Source: Rhodobacteraceae bacterium UBA6273 (GTDB lineage: Bacteria > Pseudomonadota > Alphaproteobacteria > Rhodobacterales > Rhodobacteraceae). Taken from it: DNA of 9,813 nt. The notes under the pieces are model-generated. The model ran no database searches, was not told the origin of the DNA, and saw nothing but the letters and a program-made list of their open reading frames with translations. The stretch spans positions 1-9,813 of the forward strand of contig DJUV01000268.1 in NCBI GenBank assembly GCA_002440625.1, in the 5' to 3' direction. How positions within the stretch are numbered: the first letter of the stretch is position 1; each line of letters opens with the position of its first letter. Positions 1-6,272 of the stretch are shown one piece after another. A program made the translations under genes and the position numbers.

Positions 1-1213
1 AGTCGGGCATCGACACCCGTTCTGGGTTGAGGAACCGTTCGAAGAGAAGCGAATAGCGCAGGGGGTCAAGGTCGGTGATGGTCAGCGCGTAGGCGACAAG
101 CGAACCCGCGCCCGAACCGCGCCCCGGACCGACCGGGATGTCATGGTCCTTGGCCCATTTGATGAAGTCGGCGACGATCAGGAAGTAGCCGGGAAAGCCC
201 ATCTGCTCGATGATGCCAAGCTCGAAGTCGAGCCGCTTCTGGTAATCCTCGACGCTGACCGCGTGGGGGATCACGGCGAGCCTTGCCTTCAGGCCTTCGT
301 TGGCCTGACGACGCAGTTCCTGAACCTCATCATCCGCAAAGCGCGGCAGGATCGGGTTGCGCTTGAAGGCAGCGAAGGCGCAGCGGCGGGCGATCTCGAC
401 CGTATTTTCAAGCGCCTCGGGCAGGTCGGCGAAAAGCGCGGCCATCTCGTCGGGCGATTTCAGGTAATGCTGCGGCGTCAGGCGGCGGCGCGGTTCCTGC
501 TGGTCGACATAGGCGCCTTCAGCGATGCAGATGAGCGCGTCATGCGCCTGATACATGTCGGGCTTCGGGAAGTAGACATCGTTGGTAGCGACGAGGGGCA
601 GGTCCATCGCATAGGCCATTTCGACTTGGCCACGCTCCGTTGCCTGTTCGGCGGCGGTGTACTGGCCACCCTCGCCGGGATGGCGCTGAAGTTCGACATA
701 GAGCCGGTCGGGGTAGATCGCGGCGAGGCGGCGCATCAGCGCGTCAGCCTTCGCCGCCTGTCCGGCCTGCAAGAACCGTCCGATGGGGCCGTCCGGCCCG
801 CCGGTCAGGCAGATGAGGCCCGCGGCATGGGCTGCAAGCTCCTCGACGGTGACATGGGGAAGCGATCCGTCGCCTCTGAGATAGAGGCAGGAGTTCAGCT
901 TCATCAGGTTTTCGTAGCCGGCCTCCGACTGCGCCAGAAGGACGACGGGCGCGGGCGGGCGGGGCTTTTCCCCCGTTTCAGCAGGGTCGTGGTCAAGCGA
1001 GACCTGGCAGCCGACGATGGGCTGCACGCCCGCCCCCTTCGCCAATGTCGAAAACTCCAGCGCCGCGAACATGTTGTTGGTGTCGGTGACGGCGATGGCG
1101 GGCATCGACATCTTGTCGCAAAGCCCGACAAGCTTTTTCACCGGGACCGCGCCTTCAAGGAGCGAATATTCGGTGTGGGTACGAAGGTGGATGAATCGGG
1201 GTGCGCCAGCCAT
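1..1213 (-). CDS. dnaE: DNA polymerase III alpha subunit, N-terminal part (cut by window edge)
   Basis: Catalytic subunit of the replicative DNA polymerase. The minus strand from the ATG at 1213 reads 404 codons without a stop and runs off the left edge; the family is usually about 1,150-1,180 residues, so roughly a third is visible. The N-terminus ([20 protein letters not shown]) is the start of the PHP domain. [14 protein letters not shown] follows around residues 40-53, and the polymerase core carries [20 protein letters not shown] and [16 protein letters not shown], the last residues present. The next expected motif is the catalytic PDFDID. The [13 protein letters not shown] opening fits DnaE1 and not the error-prone DnaE2/ImuC type. 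No good Shine-Dalgarno is seen before the ATG; it was chosen because the conserved domain begins a few residues later. The truncation is the window boundary, not a mutation. Confidence 0.95.
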   Translation of the reverse strand, partial: MAGAPRFIHLRTHTEYSLLEGAVPVKKLVGLCDKMSMPAIAVTDTNNMFAALEFSTLAKGAGVQPIVGCQVSLDHDPAETGEKPRPPAPVVLLAQSEAGYENLMKLNSCLYLRGDGSLPHVTVEELAAHAAGLICLTGGPDGPIGRFLQAGQAAKADALMRRLAAIYPDRLYVELQRHPGEGGQYTAAEQATERGQVEMAYAMDLPLVATNDVYFPKPDMYQAHDALICIAEGAYVDQQEPRRRLTPQHYLKSPDEMAALFADLPEALENTVEIARRCAFAAFKRNPILPRFADDEVQELRRQANEGLKARLAVIPHAVSVEDYQKRLDFELGIIEQMGFPGYFLIVADFIKWAKDHDIPVGPGRGSGAGSLVAYALTITDLDPLRYSLLFERFLNPERVSMPD

Positions 1214-1233
1214 GCCACAGGGGTATCGCAGGA

Positions 1234-1256
1234 CGGGCGGCACGGGAAGCCGCCCG
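1234..1256. terminator. GC-rich hairpin between the DUF2269 gene and dnaE
   Basis: CGGGCGGC (1234-1241) and GCCGCCCG (1249-1256) form a perfect 8-bp stem around a 7-nt loop. It lies 13 bases downstream of the stop of the minus-strand gene at 1269-1808 and 21 bases upstream of the dnaE start. It could end the upstream transcript or attenuate read-through into dnaE. There is no T run after it on either strand, so a classic intrinsic terminator is not shown. Confidence 0.35.
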
Positions 1257-1268
1257 CCCCCGGTTTTG

Positions 1269-1808
1269 TCAGATCGTCAGCGGACGACGCCGCATGAAGA
1301 AGGTCAGCGTCGCGAGGATCACCAGGGCGGCGGTCGGGGCGAGAATGTCGTGGTCGCCCCAACCCGGTCGCGCCACCATCAGGACGATGATGGCGACGAG
1401 AAGCGCGGTTTCCAGCCGCGCCACCCGCAGCACGCGGCGGGTCATGTCGATGGCGATGCCGTCATGCCCGGCCTCCTGCAGCAGCGCAATCCGTTCGCCG
1501 GTCGGGCGAACCACGCCTGCGCCAAGCCCGAAGGCGGCAGCGACAAGCGGCAGCGACAGGATCGTCCAGGCGGTCCACGGCAGGCCGCCGATGACGAAGA
1601 GCATGGCGCCCGAGATCAGCGCAAGGACCGAGGCAGGAAGAAACACGACCGGGCCGAGCACGGCAATAACCGTTACCGCCGATACCCCGGTGCGCAGGTC
1701 GCCGCGCCGTTCGTAGAAAGTGCCGAGAACCGCAAGGGCGAATCCACCGCCGAACCAGACAAGTGCCGAAGTCACATGAACAAATTTGAGAGCGAGAGAG
1801 AGTTCCAT
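1269..1808 (-). CDS. DUF2269-type integral membrane protein
   Basis: A 179-residue inner-membrane protein of unknown function. The opening [18 protein letters not shown], with a histidine (H11) and an aromatic-glycine run inside the first helix, is the DUF2269-type signature, recognised by eye. Five hydrophobic segments can be seen at about residues 6-28, 45-73, 77-100, 131-147 and 155-172. A basic, polar loop lies at 101-130 and a basic tail (MRRRPLTI) at the end. There are no obvious catalytic motifs. The histidine in helix 1 recalls heme- or copper-linked membrane families such as CopD, but this is only a resemblance. Upstream of the ATG only a weak GGA is present as a ribosome binding site. 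It is divergent from the arsR-type gene, 134 bp away, so the two may share control; it may also lie in one transcript with dnaE downstream. Confidence 0.75.
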   Translation of the reverse strand: MELSLALKFVHVTSALVWFGGGFALAVLGTFYERRGDLRTGVSAVTVIAVLGPVVFLPASVLALISGAMLFVIGGLPWTAWTILSLPLVAAAFGLGAGVVRPTGERIALLQEAGHDGIAIDMTRRVLRVARLETALLVAIIVLMVARPGWGDHDILAPTAALVILATLTFFMRRRPLTI

Positions 1809-1862
1809 GGTGCAAATCCGAAATGAAATATGCGCTCAACTTATGCCTTTCCGTAGGGGTCT

Positions 1863-1887
1863 GTCAGGCTGGATTTCCAGACCTGAC
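1863..1887. repeat. Inverted repeat in the divergent DUF2269/arsR promoter region
   Basis: GTCAGG-CTGG (1863-1872) pairs with CCAG-A-CCTGAC (1877-1887): ten base pairs with one bulged A and an ATTT loop. It lies about 55 bp upstream of the DUF2269 start and about 45 bp upstream of the arsR promoter. It could be an operator, or a hairpin in the leader of the minus-strand gene. A perfect 10-bp palindrome, GGACATGTCC, follows at 1893-1902. Confidence 0.4.
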
Positions 1888-1908
1888 CAAATGGACATGT
1901 CCCGATGG

Positions 1909-1935
1909 TTGCGTCGGCAGAAGCTTCGTTATACT
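1909..1935 (+). promoter_or_regulatory. Candidate promoter of the arsR-AHSA1 operon
   Basis: TTGCGT (1909-1914) as -35 and TATACT (1930-1935) as -10, with a 15-bp spacer. The -10 matches the sigma-70 consensus at five of six positions; the -35 is weaker and the spacer short. Transcription would start about seven bases after the -10, at 1942-1943, which is the A of the arsR ATG. A leaderless mRNA is therefore inferred, and no Shine-Dalgarno sequence exists before that ATG. Confidence 0.5.
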
Positions 1936-1954
1936 TAGTCTAATGACTAACTAT
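1931..1954. promoter_or_regulatory. Operator-like dyad overlapping the -10 box and arsR start codon
   Basis: TTAGTC-TAAT-GACTAA (1935-1950) is a perfect 6-bp inverted repeat. ATA (1931-1933) and TAT (1952-1954) extend it to nine of ten matching positions per arm. This is the AT-rich dyad form typical of ArsR/SmtB operators. It covers the end of the -10 box, the predicted transcription start and the ATG at 1943, so repressor binding would block RNA polymerase directly. That it is bound by the adjacent ArsR protein is inference from position. Confidence 0.6.
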
Positions 1955-2293
1955 TTACCCCGGCTTGCGCCCGTCTTCCATGCCCTCGCCGATCCGACGC
2001 GAGGCGCAGTCGTGGCGCGGCTGGCCGAAGGGCCGGCATCGGTCGGCGCGCTGGCAGAGCCGTTCCGGATGGCGCTGCCAACCTTCCTCCAGCATCTGAA
2101 GGTGCTTGAGGCGGCGGGCCTCGTCGTCAGCGAAAAGCAGGGCCGGGTGCGGATGGTGCGGATCAGGGCCGCCCCCTTGGCCGAGGCGGAGGATTGGCTT
2201 GCCCGGAGGCGCCGGGAATGGGAAGCAAAGCTCGACCGGCTTCAGGCCTTTGTCGAGGCGCTTGAGACGGAAACCAAGGAAAAGGACCACTGA
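1943..2293 (+). CDS. ArsR-family winged-helix transcriptional repressor
   Basis: A 116-residue DNA-binding regulator. ALADPTRGAVVARL (residues 14-27) is the ArsR family opening. The helix-turn-helix lies at about 33-61 (SVGALAEPFRMALPTFLQHL then KVLEAAGLV) and the beta wing at about 63-74. It ends in a charged amphipathic helix (WLARRRREWEAKLDRLQAFV). The protein has no cysteine, so it lacks the metal-binding site of arsenic or zinc sensors. The MALPTFLQHLKVLE form is characteristic of ArsR proteins paired with AHSA1 proteins. An in-frame ATG at 1823 would add 40 residues unlike the family, upstream of the promoter; the start at 1943 is preferred although it has no Shine-Dalgarno. It probably represses its own operon through the dyad over its start codon. 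The inducing signal is unknown. Confidence 0.88.
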   Translation: MTNYLPRLAPVFHALADPTRGAVVARLAEGPASVGALAEPFRMALPTFLQHLKVLEAAGLVVSEKQGRVRMVRIRAAPLAEAEDWLARRRREWEAKLDRLQAFVEALETETKEKDH

Positions 2294-2294
2294 A

Positions 2295-2771
2295 ATGGCC
2301 ATCACCCACGACAGCTTCACCGTGAAGAAGATCATTGCCGTGCCGCCGGCCCGGGTCTTTGCCGCCTGGGCAGACCCCGAGCAGAAGCGGCAATGGTTCG
2401 TCGAGGCCGACAGCGCCGACTGGCAGACGCTCGACTACGGCATGGATTTCCGCGTCGGCGGCAGGGAGCATGGCCGCTTCGTCCTTCTGGCGAAGACGCC
2501 CGCCGAGGGCGAGCATGTGAACGAGACGGTCTATCTCGACATCGTTCCCGGCAGCCGGATCGTCTATGCCTATACGATGGCGCAGAACGGCCGCATCCAT
2601 TCCGCCTCGCTCGCCACGGTGCGCTTCACCGAAGCCGGGACCGGCACGCGGGTGAGCTATACCGAACAGGGCGCGTTCTACGACAAGGGCGACGGGCTCA
2701 ATGGCCGCAAGGGCGGTTGGACATCGCTTCTTGCCGCTCTGGCGAAGTTTCTGGCGAAGGAGGCCGACTGA
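2295..2771 (+). CDS. AHSA1/SRPBCC domain protein, first copy
   Basis: A 158-residue protein consisting of one START-like (SRPBCC, AHSA1 subfamily) domain, a helix-grip fold with a hydrophobic cavity. The visible signature is the N-terminal strand TVKKIIAVPPARVFAAWADP (residues 9-28), then QKRQWF (30-35), central strands (ETVYLDIVPGSRIVYAYTM, 77-95) and the C-terminal helix GRKGGWTSLLAALAKFLAKE. There is no signal peptide, so it is cytosolic. It starts one base after the arsR stop codon; its Shine-Dalgarno (AGGA at 2283-2286) lies within the end of arsR, so the two are cotranscribed and probably translationally coupled. The AHSA1 name comes from the Hsp90 co-chaperone, but bacterial members of this size are stand-alone domains of mostly unknown ligand. 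No substrate can be assigned. Confidence 0.85.
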   Translation: MAITHDSFTVKKIIAVPPARVFAAWADPEQKRQWFVEADSADWQTLDYGMDFRVGGREHGRFVLLAKTPAEGEHVNETVYLDIVPGSRIVYAYTMAQNGRIHSASLATVRFTEAGTGTRVSYTEQGAFYDKGDGLNGRKGGWTSLLAALAKFLAKEAD

Positions 2772-3250
2772 TGGGACATGACCGCAAACTGATCCTCGAC
2801 CGTCTGTTGCAGGCGAGCCCCGAGAATGTCTGGCGCTGCTGGACGGAACCGGAGCTGGCCAAGCAGTGGTTCGCGCCGAAGCCGGTCGAAACCACGGTCT
2901 TCGAGATGGACGTTCGACCGGGCGGCGGCTTTCGTACCGTAATGGTGATCCCCGATCACGGCGAGATGGCGGGCGATCCCGGCTGCGTTCTCCTTGCCGA
3001 ACGGGCGAAGCGGCTGGTCTGGACCAACTGCCTCGGCCCGGACTTTGTGCCGAACAAGCTCGGCAATGGCCCGATCGACTTCGGCTTCACCGTCGATATC
3101 CGCCTGACGCCCGAGGCCGGCGGCTGCCGCTATGTGGCGACAGTCACCCATGCCGACGACGCCGGGATGAAGAAGCATGAGGCCATGGGCTTCCAGGACG
3201 GCTGGGGCGCTGCGACGGCGCAGCTGGAGGCACTGGCGGGGGGCATGTAA
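2771..3250 (+). CDS. AHSA1/SRPBCC domain protein, second copy
   Basis: A 159-residue single-domain SRPBCC protein, distinct from its neighbour. LILDRLLQASPENVWRCWTE (residues 7-26) and LAKQWFAPKPVE (29-40) form the N-terminal signature. DVRPGGGFRTVMVIPDHGEM (47-66) is the usual glycine-rich turn, and FQDGWGAATAQLEALA is the C-terminal helix. It shares the WTEPE..KQWF versus WADPEQKRQWF pattern with the first copy but little else by eye, so the pair is an old duplication or two independent family members. Its ATG overlaps the preceding stop as TGATG, with a strong AAGGAGG (2757-2763) seven bases upstream, so translation is coupled. Such proteins next to ArsR regulators are common, but their ligands are rarely known. 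Different ligands, or a heterodimer, are possible; the sequence does not decide. Confidence 0.85.
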   Translation: MGHDRKLILDRLLQASPENVWRCWTEPELAKQWFAPKPVETTVFEMDVRPGGGFRTVMVIPDHGEMAGDPGCVLLAERAKRLVWTNCLGPDFVPNKLGNGPIDFGFTVDIRLTPEAGGCRYVATVTHADDAGMKKHEAMGFQDGWGAATAQLEALAGGM

Positions 3251-3331
3251 CGCAAGGTGGGGTGGACTAGCACCTGCAGCGCATGTTGGTGAGGGCGGGA
3301 GAATGTGCTAGGATTTTCGAGACGCGTCCTT

Positions 3332-3350
3332 GGCGGGCGACTTGCCCGCC
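3332..3350. terminator. Hairpin after the arsR-AHSA1 operon
   Basis: GGCGGGC (3332-3338), loop GACTT, GCCCGCC (3344-3350) form a perfect 7-bp GC stem about 80 bases after the operon's last stop codon. There is no T run, so termination is plausible but unproven. An 8-bp palindrome, GACGCGTC, lies just upstream at 3321-3328. Confidence 0.35.
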
Positions 3351-3402
3351 TGTCGGAGCGTTTCAAACCAGAGCAAGACTGTTTGTTTCAAGATCCGTTT
3401 TC

Positions 3403-3410
3403 AGGGAGGA
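3403..3410 (+). promoter_or_regulatory. Strong ribosome binding site of the ABM-like gene
   Basis: AGGGAGGA ends six bases before the ATG at 3417. Another ATG at 3413-3415 lies too close and in a frame without family similarity, so the site decides the start at 3417. Confidence 0.75.
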
Positions 3411-3416
3411 TAATGA

Positions 3417-3704
3417 ATGTTTGCGCGCGTGACCCAGTACAAGATGAAATCCGGGAGCATGGCTGAAGCGACGAAGCTTGTGGACACGCTCCGCAGCCAG
3501 ATCATGGCTCTGCCGGGCCTCAAGCAATTCATCAACGTGGCAAAGCCGGACGGCAGCGGCTATGTCATTTCCCTGTCCGAAAGCGAGGCGGTGGCGAACG
3601 GGAATGCCGCAAAGGTCGCCGAGATCTGGGGCGCCTTCGGCAAGCACCTTGAAGCGCCGCCGAAGCCGGATGGCTATGACGTATTGGCAAACTGGTCGAA
3701 CTAG
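3417..3704 (+). CDS. ABM-like dimeric alpha-beta barrel protein
   Basis: A 95-residue cytosolic protein with the ferredoxin-like alpha/beta pattern of the ABM (antibiotic biosynthesis monooxygenase-like) superfamily. Strand 1 is MFARVTQYKM, followed by an acidic turn and the helix MAEATKLVDTLRSQIMAL. Strand 2 is LKQFINVAKPDGSGYVISLS, then a second helix (NAAKVAEIWGAFGKHLE) and the ending YDVLANWSN. Members dimerise into a barrel; some are cofactor-free monooxygenases, but many small ones have no known reaction. No catalytic residue can be named here. It has its own strong Shine-Dalgarno and lies 166 bp after the AHSA1 operon, past a hairpin, so it is likely a separate transcript. No clear promoter boxes were found in the 3251-3402 stretch. 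Confidence 0.72.
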   Translation: MFARVTQYKMKSGSMAEATKLVDTLRSQIMALPGLKQFINVAKPDGSGYVISLSESEAVANGNAAKVAEIWGAFGKHLEAPPKPDGYDVLANWSN

Positions 3705-3745
3705 CGTCCCTTCGGGCGTCGTTCGCAACCCTGCAGCACAAATGG

Positions 3746-3816
3746 GTAGGGCGGGGTTTACCCCGCCATTGTTCGGCGGTCGCCGGGTGAAAGTGCCGGG
3801 GTGAAACCCGGCCTAC
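3746..3816. repeat. REP-like palindromic intergenic element (71 bp)
   Basis: The outer ends are inverted copies: GTAGGGCGGGGTTTACCCC on the left and, on the opposite strand at the right end, GTAGGCCGGGTTTCACCCC, matching at 16 of 19 positions. Each end folds by itself: GGCGGGG-TTTA-CCCCGCC (3750-3767) and GCCGGG-GTGAAA-CCCGGC (3795-3812). This two-hairpin form resembles the GTAGGGCGGG-type repeats dispersed between genes in Rhodobacteraceae (recalled pattern, not checked here). It lies between two converging genes and may act as a bidirectional terminator. Its right end overlaps and supplies the TAG stop of the gene at 3813-4631. Confidence 0.6.
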
Positions 3817-4631
3817 GGTGCCAGATGATTATCGGTGACCGTAAGCCGGTAATAGGCCTCGTACCCCTCGGGGTAGACATAGCCGACTTCGGCCGTGGCC
3901 GGGATGCGGCGCGGGCCGATCTGGCGGTAGTCGCGGAAATAGCCGCGCCAGTCGCGCTTGGCCTCGTTCCCCGCGGCATCGAGCGTCGGGCGGCCCTTCG
4001 CCTCCATCTCGACGATGTCGCCGTCCGCATCAAAGCGGAAACTGACCCGCGCCGCGCCCGCGGGCGTGGCCATCCGCGCTTCGGCGATGTTGCGGGCGGT
4101 CAGGCGCCATTCGATCTCGGGGTTGCCGAGGATCGCGTCGGGCGCGAAAGGGAGTTCGGCAAGATAGCGATAGGCCTCGCCCAAGGTCAGCACAGGGCCG
4201 CTGGCGCGGGCAAGGGGTATCGACCCGAAGGCGCGCGCCTCCAATTGGCCCGCACCGCGCACATAGGCGTCAAGGATACGGAGCTTCGGCACCGGCCCGG
4301 CATCGTGCCGGGCGAGCCAGACAAACCCAGGCGTGCCGAGCGCTATGGCCTGCCAGGCGCCGACCTTGCAGAAGGCCCCCCCTTGTTTCAGGCGCAGCTC
4401 GCCCGTCTGCGTCAGTGAGGCGATGCGCAGGCCGGAACCGGGCTTCGCCCCGGCGCGCACCGCGAAGTCATGGACCGGCTGCGGCAAACCCGTGACGGGA
4501 CGCACCTGCGGGCTGTCGCGCAGTCGTGCCACGAGCCGGGCAGACCGCGCCCGAAACGCGCGCGACAAGGCGACCTGAACCACGAGGCCGCAAATCATGA
4601 GAAGCAAGACAATGGCGAAAACGGTCTGCAT
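3813..4631 (-). CDS. DUF6544-like membrane-anchored protein of unknown function
   Basis: A 272-residue protein with one N-terminal hydrophobic segment (VFAIVLLLMICGLVVQVALS, residues 4-23) followed by basic residues (RAFRARSARLVARLR), suggesting a membrane anchor. The rest is soluble. Family-like blocks are GTPGFVWLAR (99-108), LRILDAYVRGAGQLEARAFG (117-136), GEAYRYLAELPFAPDAIL (151-168), and a C-terminal DWRGYFRDYRQIGPRRIPAT (227-246) followed by EVGYVYPEGYEAYYRLTV. These fit the DUF6544/DUF6920 group as recalled; no biochemical role is known to me. The last codon is followed by a TAG that lies inside a palindromic repeat, so the C-terminus may have been set by that insertion. The start ATG at 4629-4631 has no clear Shine-Dalgarno. 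It is divergent from xdhA, 273 bp away. Confidence 0.7.
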   Translation of the reverse strand: MQTVFAIVLLLMICGLVVQVALSRAFRARSARLVARLRDSPQVRPVTGLPQPVHDFAVRAGAKPGSGLRIASLTQTGELRLKQGGAFCKVGAWQAIALGTPGFVWLARHDAGPVPKLRILDAYVRGAGQLEARAFGSIPLARASGPVLTLGEAYRYLAELPFAPDAILGNPEIEWRLTARNIAEARMATPAGAARVSFRFDADGDIVEMEAKGRPTLDAAGNEAKRDWRGYFRDYRQIGPRRIPATAEVGYVYPEGYEAYYRLTVTDNHLAP

Positions 4632-4676
4632 CGAATGGGTCTGCCCGCCGGGGGGTTGGCTTCCCCCTTCAAGCCG

Positions 4677-4705
4677 ATATTACGCGACCTGCGGCCCAAT
4701 GCCAG
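4677..4705 (-). promoter_or_regulatory. Weak candidate promoter of the DUF6544-like gene
   Basis: On the minus strand CTGGCA (4705-4700) and TAATAT (4682-4677) are spaced by 17 bp, each matching four of six consensus positions. It would give a leader of about 40 nt to the start codon at 4631. This match level occurs by chance, so the call is tentative. Confidence 0.3.
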
Positions 4706-4779
4706 CAGAGGTTGCAAGGCAGGCAGCCCACCGGGCAATTCGCTTCCAAATCGAGAAACACTTGTGTGAGTTCCCGATA

Positions 4780-4811
4780 AAGCATTGCTTGCTTTAAAGC
4801 GGGCCTGAGGC
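4780..4811. promoter_or_regulatory. Cluster of small dyads upstream of xdhA
   Basis: Three adjacent inverted repeats occur without gaps to speak of: AAGCA-T-TGCTT (4780-4790), the perfect palindrome GCTTTAAAGC (4791-4800) and GCCT-G-AGGC (4803-4811). This AT-richer patch lies about 95-125 bp before the xdhA start in a GC-rich region, a position suited to an operator or promoter for the xdh cluster. No regulator gene is in the window and no convincing -35/-10 pair could be set, so the function is inferred from symmetry and position. Confidence 0.4.
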
Positions 4812-4904
4812 TTTCATGCTATGAGGGAGACGGCGCGTGACCGCTTTACGCCGCATCGGGCGGGCACGCAAAGCCGGAGGAGGAGAAGGCGGCAGGTTCA
4901 GTCG

Positions 4905-6272
4905 ATGACGACCATCGCGTTTCTGTTGAACGGAACGCCGGTTCGTGTGTCCGGGGACAACCCGACGCGGACCCTTCTTGACTGGCTGCGCGAGGAGCGC
5001 GGCCTGACCGGGACCAAGGAAGGCTGCAACGAAGGCGATTGCGGCGCCTGTACCGTGATGGTGACGGATGAGGCCGGAACGCGGGCGCTGAACTCCTGTA
5101 TCCTCTTTCTGCCGCAGCTTCACGGCAAGGCCCTGCGCACGGTCGAGGGCCTGACCGGCCCGAAGGGCGAGATGCATCCGGTCCAGACGGCGATGGTGGA
5201 AAAACACGGCAGCCAGTGCGGCTTCTGCACACCGGGCTTCGTCATGTCGCTGGCGGTGGCGCAGAAGAACGGCGCGGTCGATCACGACGACTACCTTGCC
5301 GGGAACCTCTGCCGCTGCACCGGCTACGCGCCGATCATCCGCGCGGCTGAGGCGGTGGCGGGGACGGAGGCTCCGGACTGGGTGAACGACGATCTCGGCA
5401 AGATGCGCAGTGAACGCGCACCCTACGCGCCGTCCTCGTCGGACGAATTGGCGGCGTGGTATGAGGGGCACCCCGAGGCGGTGCTGATCGCCGGGGCGAC
5501 CGATGTCGGGCTTTGGGTGACGAAGGAGTTGCGCGACCTGCCGGACGTCGCCTTCCTTCACGCCTGCAAGGATTTGCAGCGGGTCGAAACGGTTGCGGGC
5601 GGGTTGCGCATCGGCGCCGGCGTGACCATCGCGGCGCTCCGCAAGGCCGTCGCCGGCGCGCATCCCGCCTTCGCCGAGCTTCTGCGCCGCTTCGCCTCGG
5701 AACAGGTGCGGGGCGCGGCGACCATCGGCGGCAACATCGCCAACGGCTCGCCCATCGGCGATGCGCCGCCGGCGTTGATCGCCATGGAGGCGGTGCTTCA
5801 CCTGCGCAAGGGGAATGCGCGGCGCGAGATGCCGCTTGAGGCCTTCTTCCTCGACTACCGCAAGCAGGACCGGACGATGGGCGAGTTCGTCGAGGCGGTG
5901 ACGATCCCGGCGGAGGTGCCCGACCTTGCCTGCTACAAGCTTTCCAAGCGGTTCGATCAGGACATCTCCGCCGTCTGCGGCTGTTTCAACGTGACCCGCG
6001 AGGCGGGCAAGGTGACGGCGGCGCGCATCGCCTTCGGCGGCATGGCCGGGGTGCCGAAGCGGGCGGCGGCGGTCGAGGCGGCGCTGGTCGGCAGGCCGTG
6101 GACGATTGAGACAGTGGAAGCGGCGGTTGCGGCCTTTGCGCAGGACTTCACCCCGATGAGCGACATGCGCGCCTCGGCCGCCTACCGGCTTGAAACCGCG
6201 GGCAACATGCTTCTGCGCTATTTCCATGCCTCGCAAGGGCGTGCGGTATCGGTGCTGGAGGTCTCGGCATGA
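4905..6272 (+). CDS. xdhA: Xanthine dehydrogenase small subunit (Fe-S/FAD)
   Basis: The electron-transfer subunit, which passes electrons from the molybdenum site of XdhB through two [2Fe-2S] clusters to FAD and NAD+. Plant-type cluster ligands are C41, C46 and C49 ([11 protein letters not shown]) with C65. The second cluster is CGFCTPG (C105, C108) with CRCTGY (C136, C138). The FAD domain shows [14 protein letters not shown] (about 194-207), [19 protein letters not shown] (273-291) and [12 protein letters not shown] (346-357). The length of 455 residues is normal. The frame opens at 4821, but the start at 4905 ([10 protein letters not shown]) matches the family; the 28 extra residues would be read from a purine-rich leader using AGG/AGA arginine codons otherwise avoided here. 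A weak AGG (4894-4896) lies eight bases upstream. It overlaps xdhB as ATGA, consistent with coupled 1:1 synthesis. Confidence 0.95.
   Translation: MTTIAFLLNGTPVRVSGDNPTRTLLDWLREERGLTGTKEGCNEGDCGACTVMVTDEAGTRALNSCILFLPQLHGKALRTVEGLTGPKGEMHPVQTAMVEKHGSQCGFCTPGFVMSLAVAQKNGAVDHDDYLAGNLCRCTGYAPIIRAAEAVAGTEAPDWVNDDLGKMRSERAPYAPSSSDELAAWYEGHPEAVLIAGATDVGLWVTKELRDLPDVAFLHACKDLQRVETVAGGLRIGAGVTIAALRKAVAGAHPAFAELLRRFASEQVRGAATIGGNIANGSPIGDAPPALIAMEAVLHLRKGNARREMPLEAFFLDYRKQDRTMGEFVEAVTIPAEVPDLACYKLSKRFDQDISAVCGCFNVTREAGKVTAARIAFGGMAGVPKRAAAVEAALVGRPWTIETVEAAVAAFAQDFTPMSDMRASAAYRLETAGNMLLRYFHASQGRAVSVLEVSA

Noticed and set aside
1..1213. dnaE as a truncated pseudogene
   Set aside because: The frame is intact to the window edge and stops in the middle of a conserved motif only because the sequence ends.
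143..1297. 384-residue plus-strand open frame over dnaE
   Set aside because: The opposite strand encodes clear DnaE motifs through the whole interval; the plus frame has none.
1823..1942. N-terminal extension of the ArsR protein from an ATG at 1823
   Set aside because: The 40 extra residues do not resemble the family and would be read through the -10 box and the inverted repeats; the family start is MTNYLPRLAPVFHALADPTR at 1943.
3705..3718. Short C/G hairpin with a UUCG-like loop just after the ABM-like gene
   Set aside because: Only two or three base pairs form before a mismatch and no T run follows; the palindromic element at 3746 is the better terminator candidate.
4821..4904. N-terminal extension of XdhA from an ATG at 4821
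   Set aside because: It encodes an arginine run from a purine-rich GGAGGAGGAG leader with rare AGG/AGA codons; XdhA proteins begin at the [10 protein letters not shown] strand.
4632..4904. Purine riboswitch or other structured leader upstream of xdhA
   Set aside because: Only short dyads and G/C tract hairpins (4650-4675) are visible; no three-way junction core or expression-platform terminator could be recognised.
4794..6236. 480-residue open frame on the minus strand opposite xdhA
   Set aside because: It is rich in R, H, G and A with no recognisable domain, and lies antisense to a gene with full catalytic motifs. It is a frame kept open by GC-rich codon bias.
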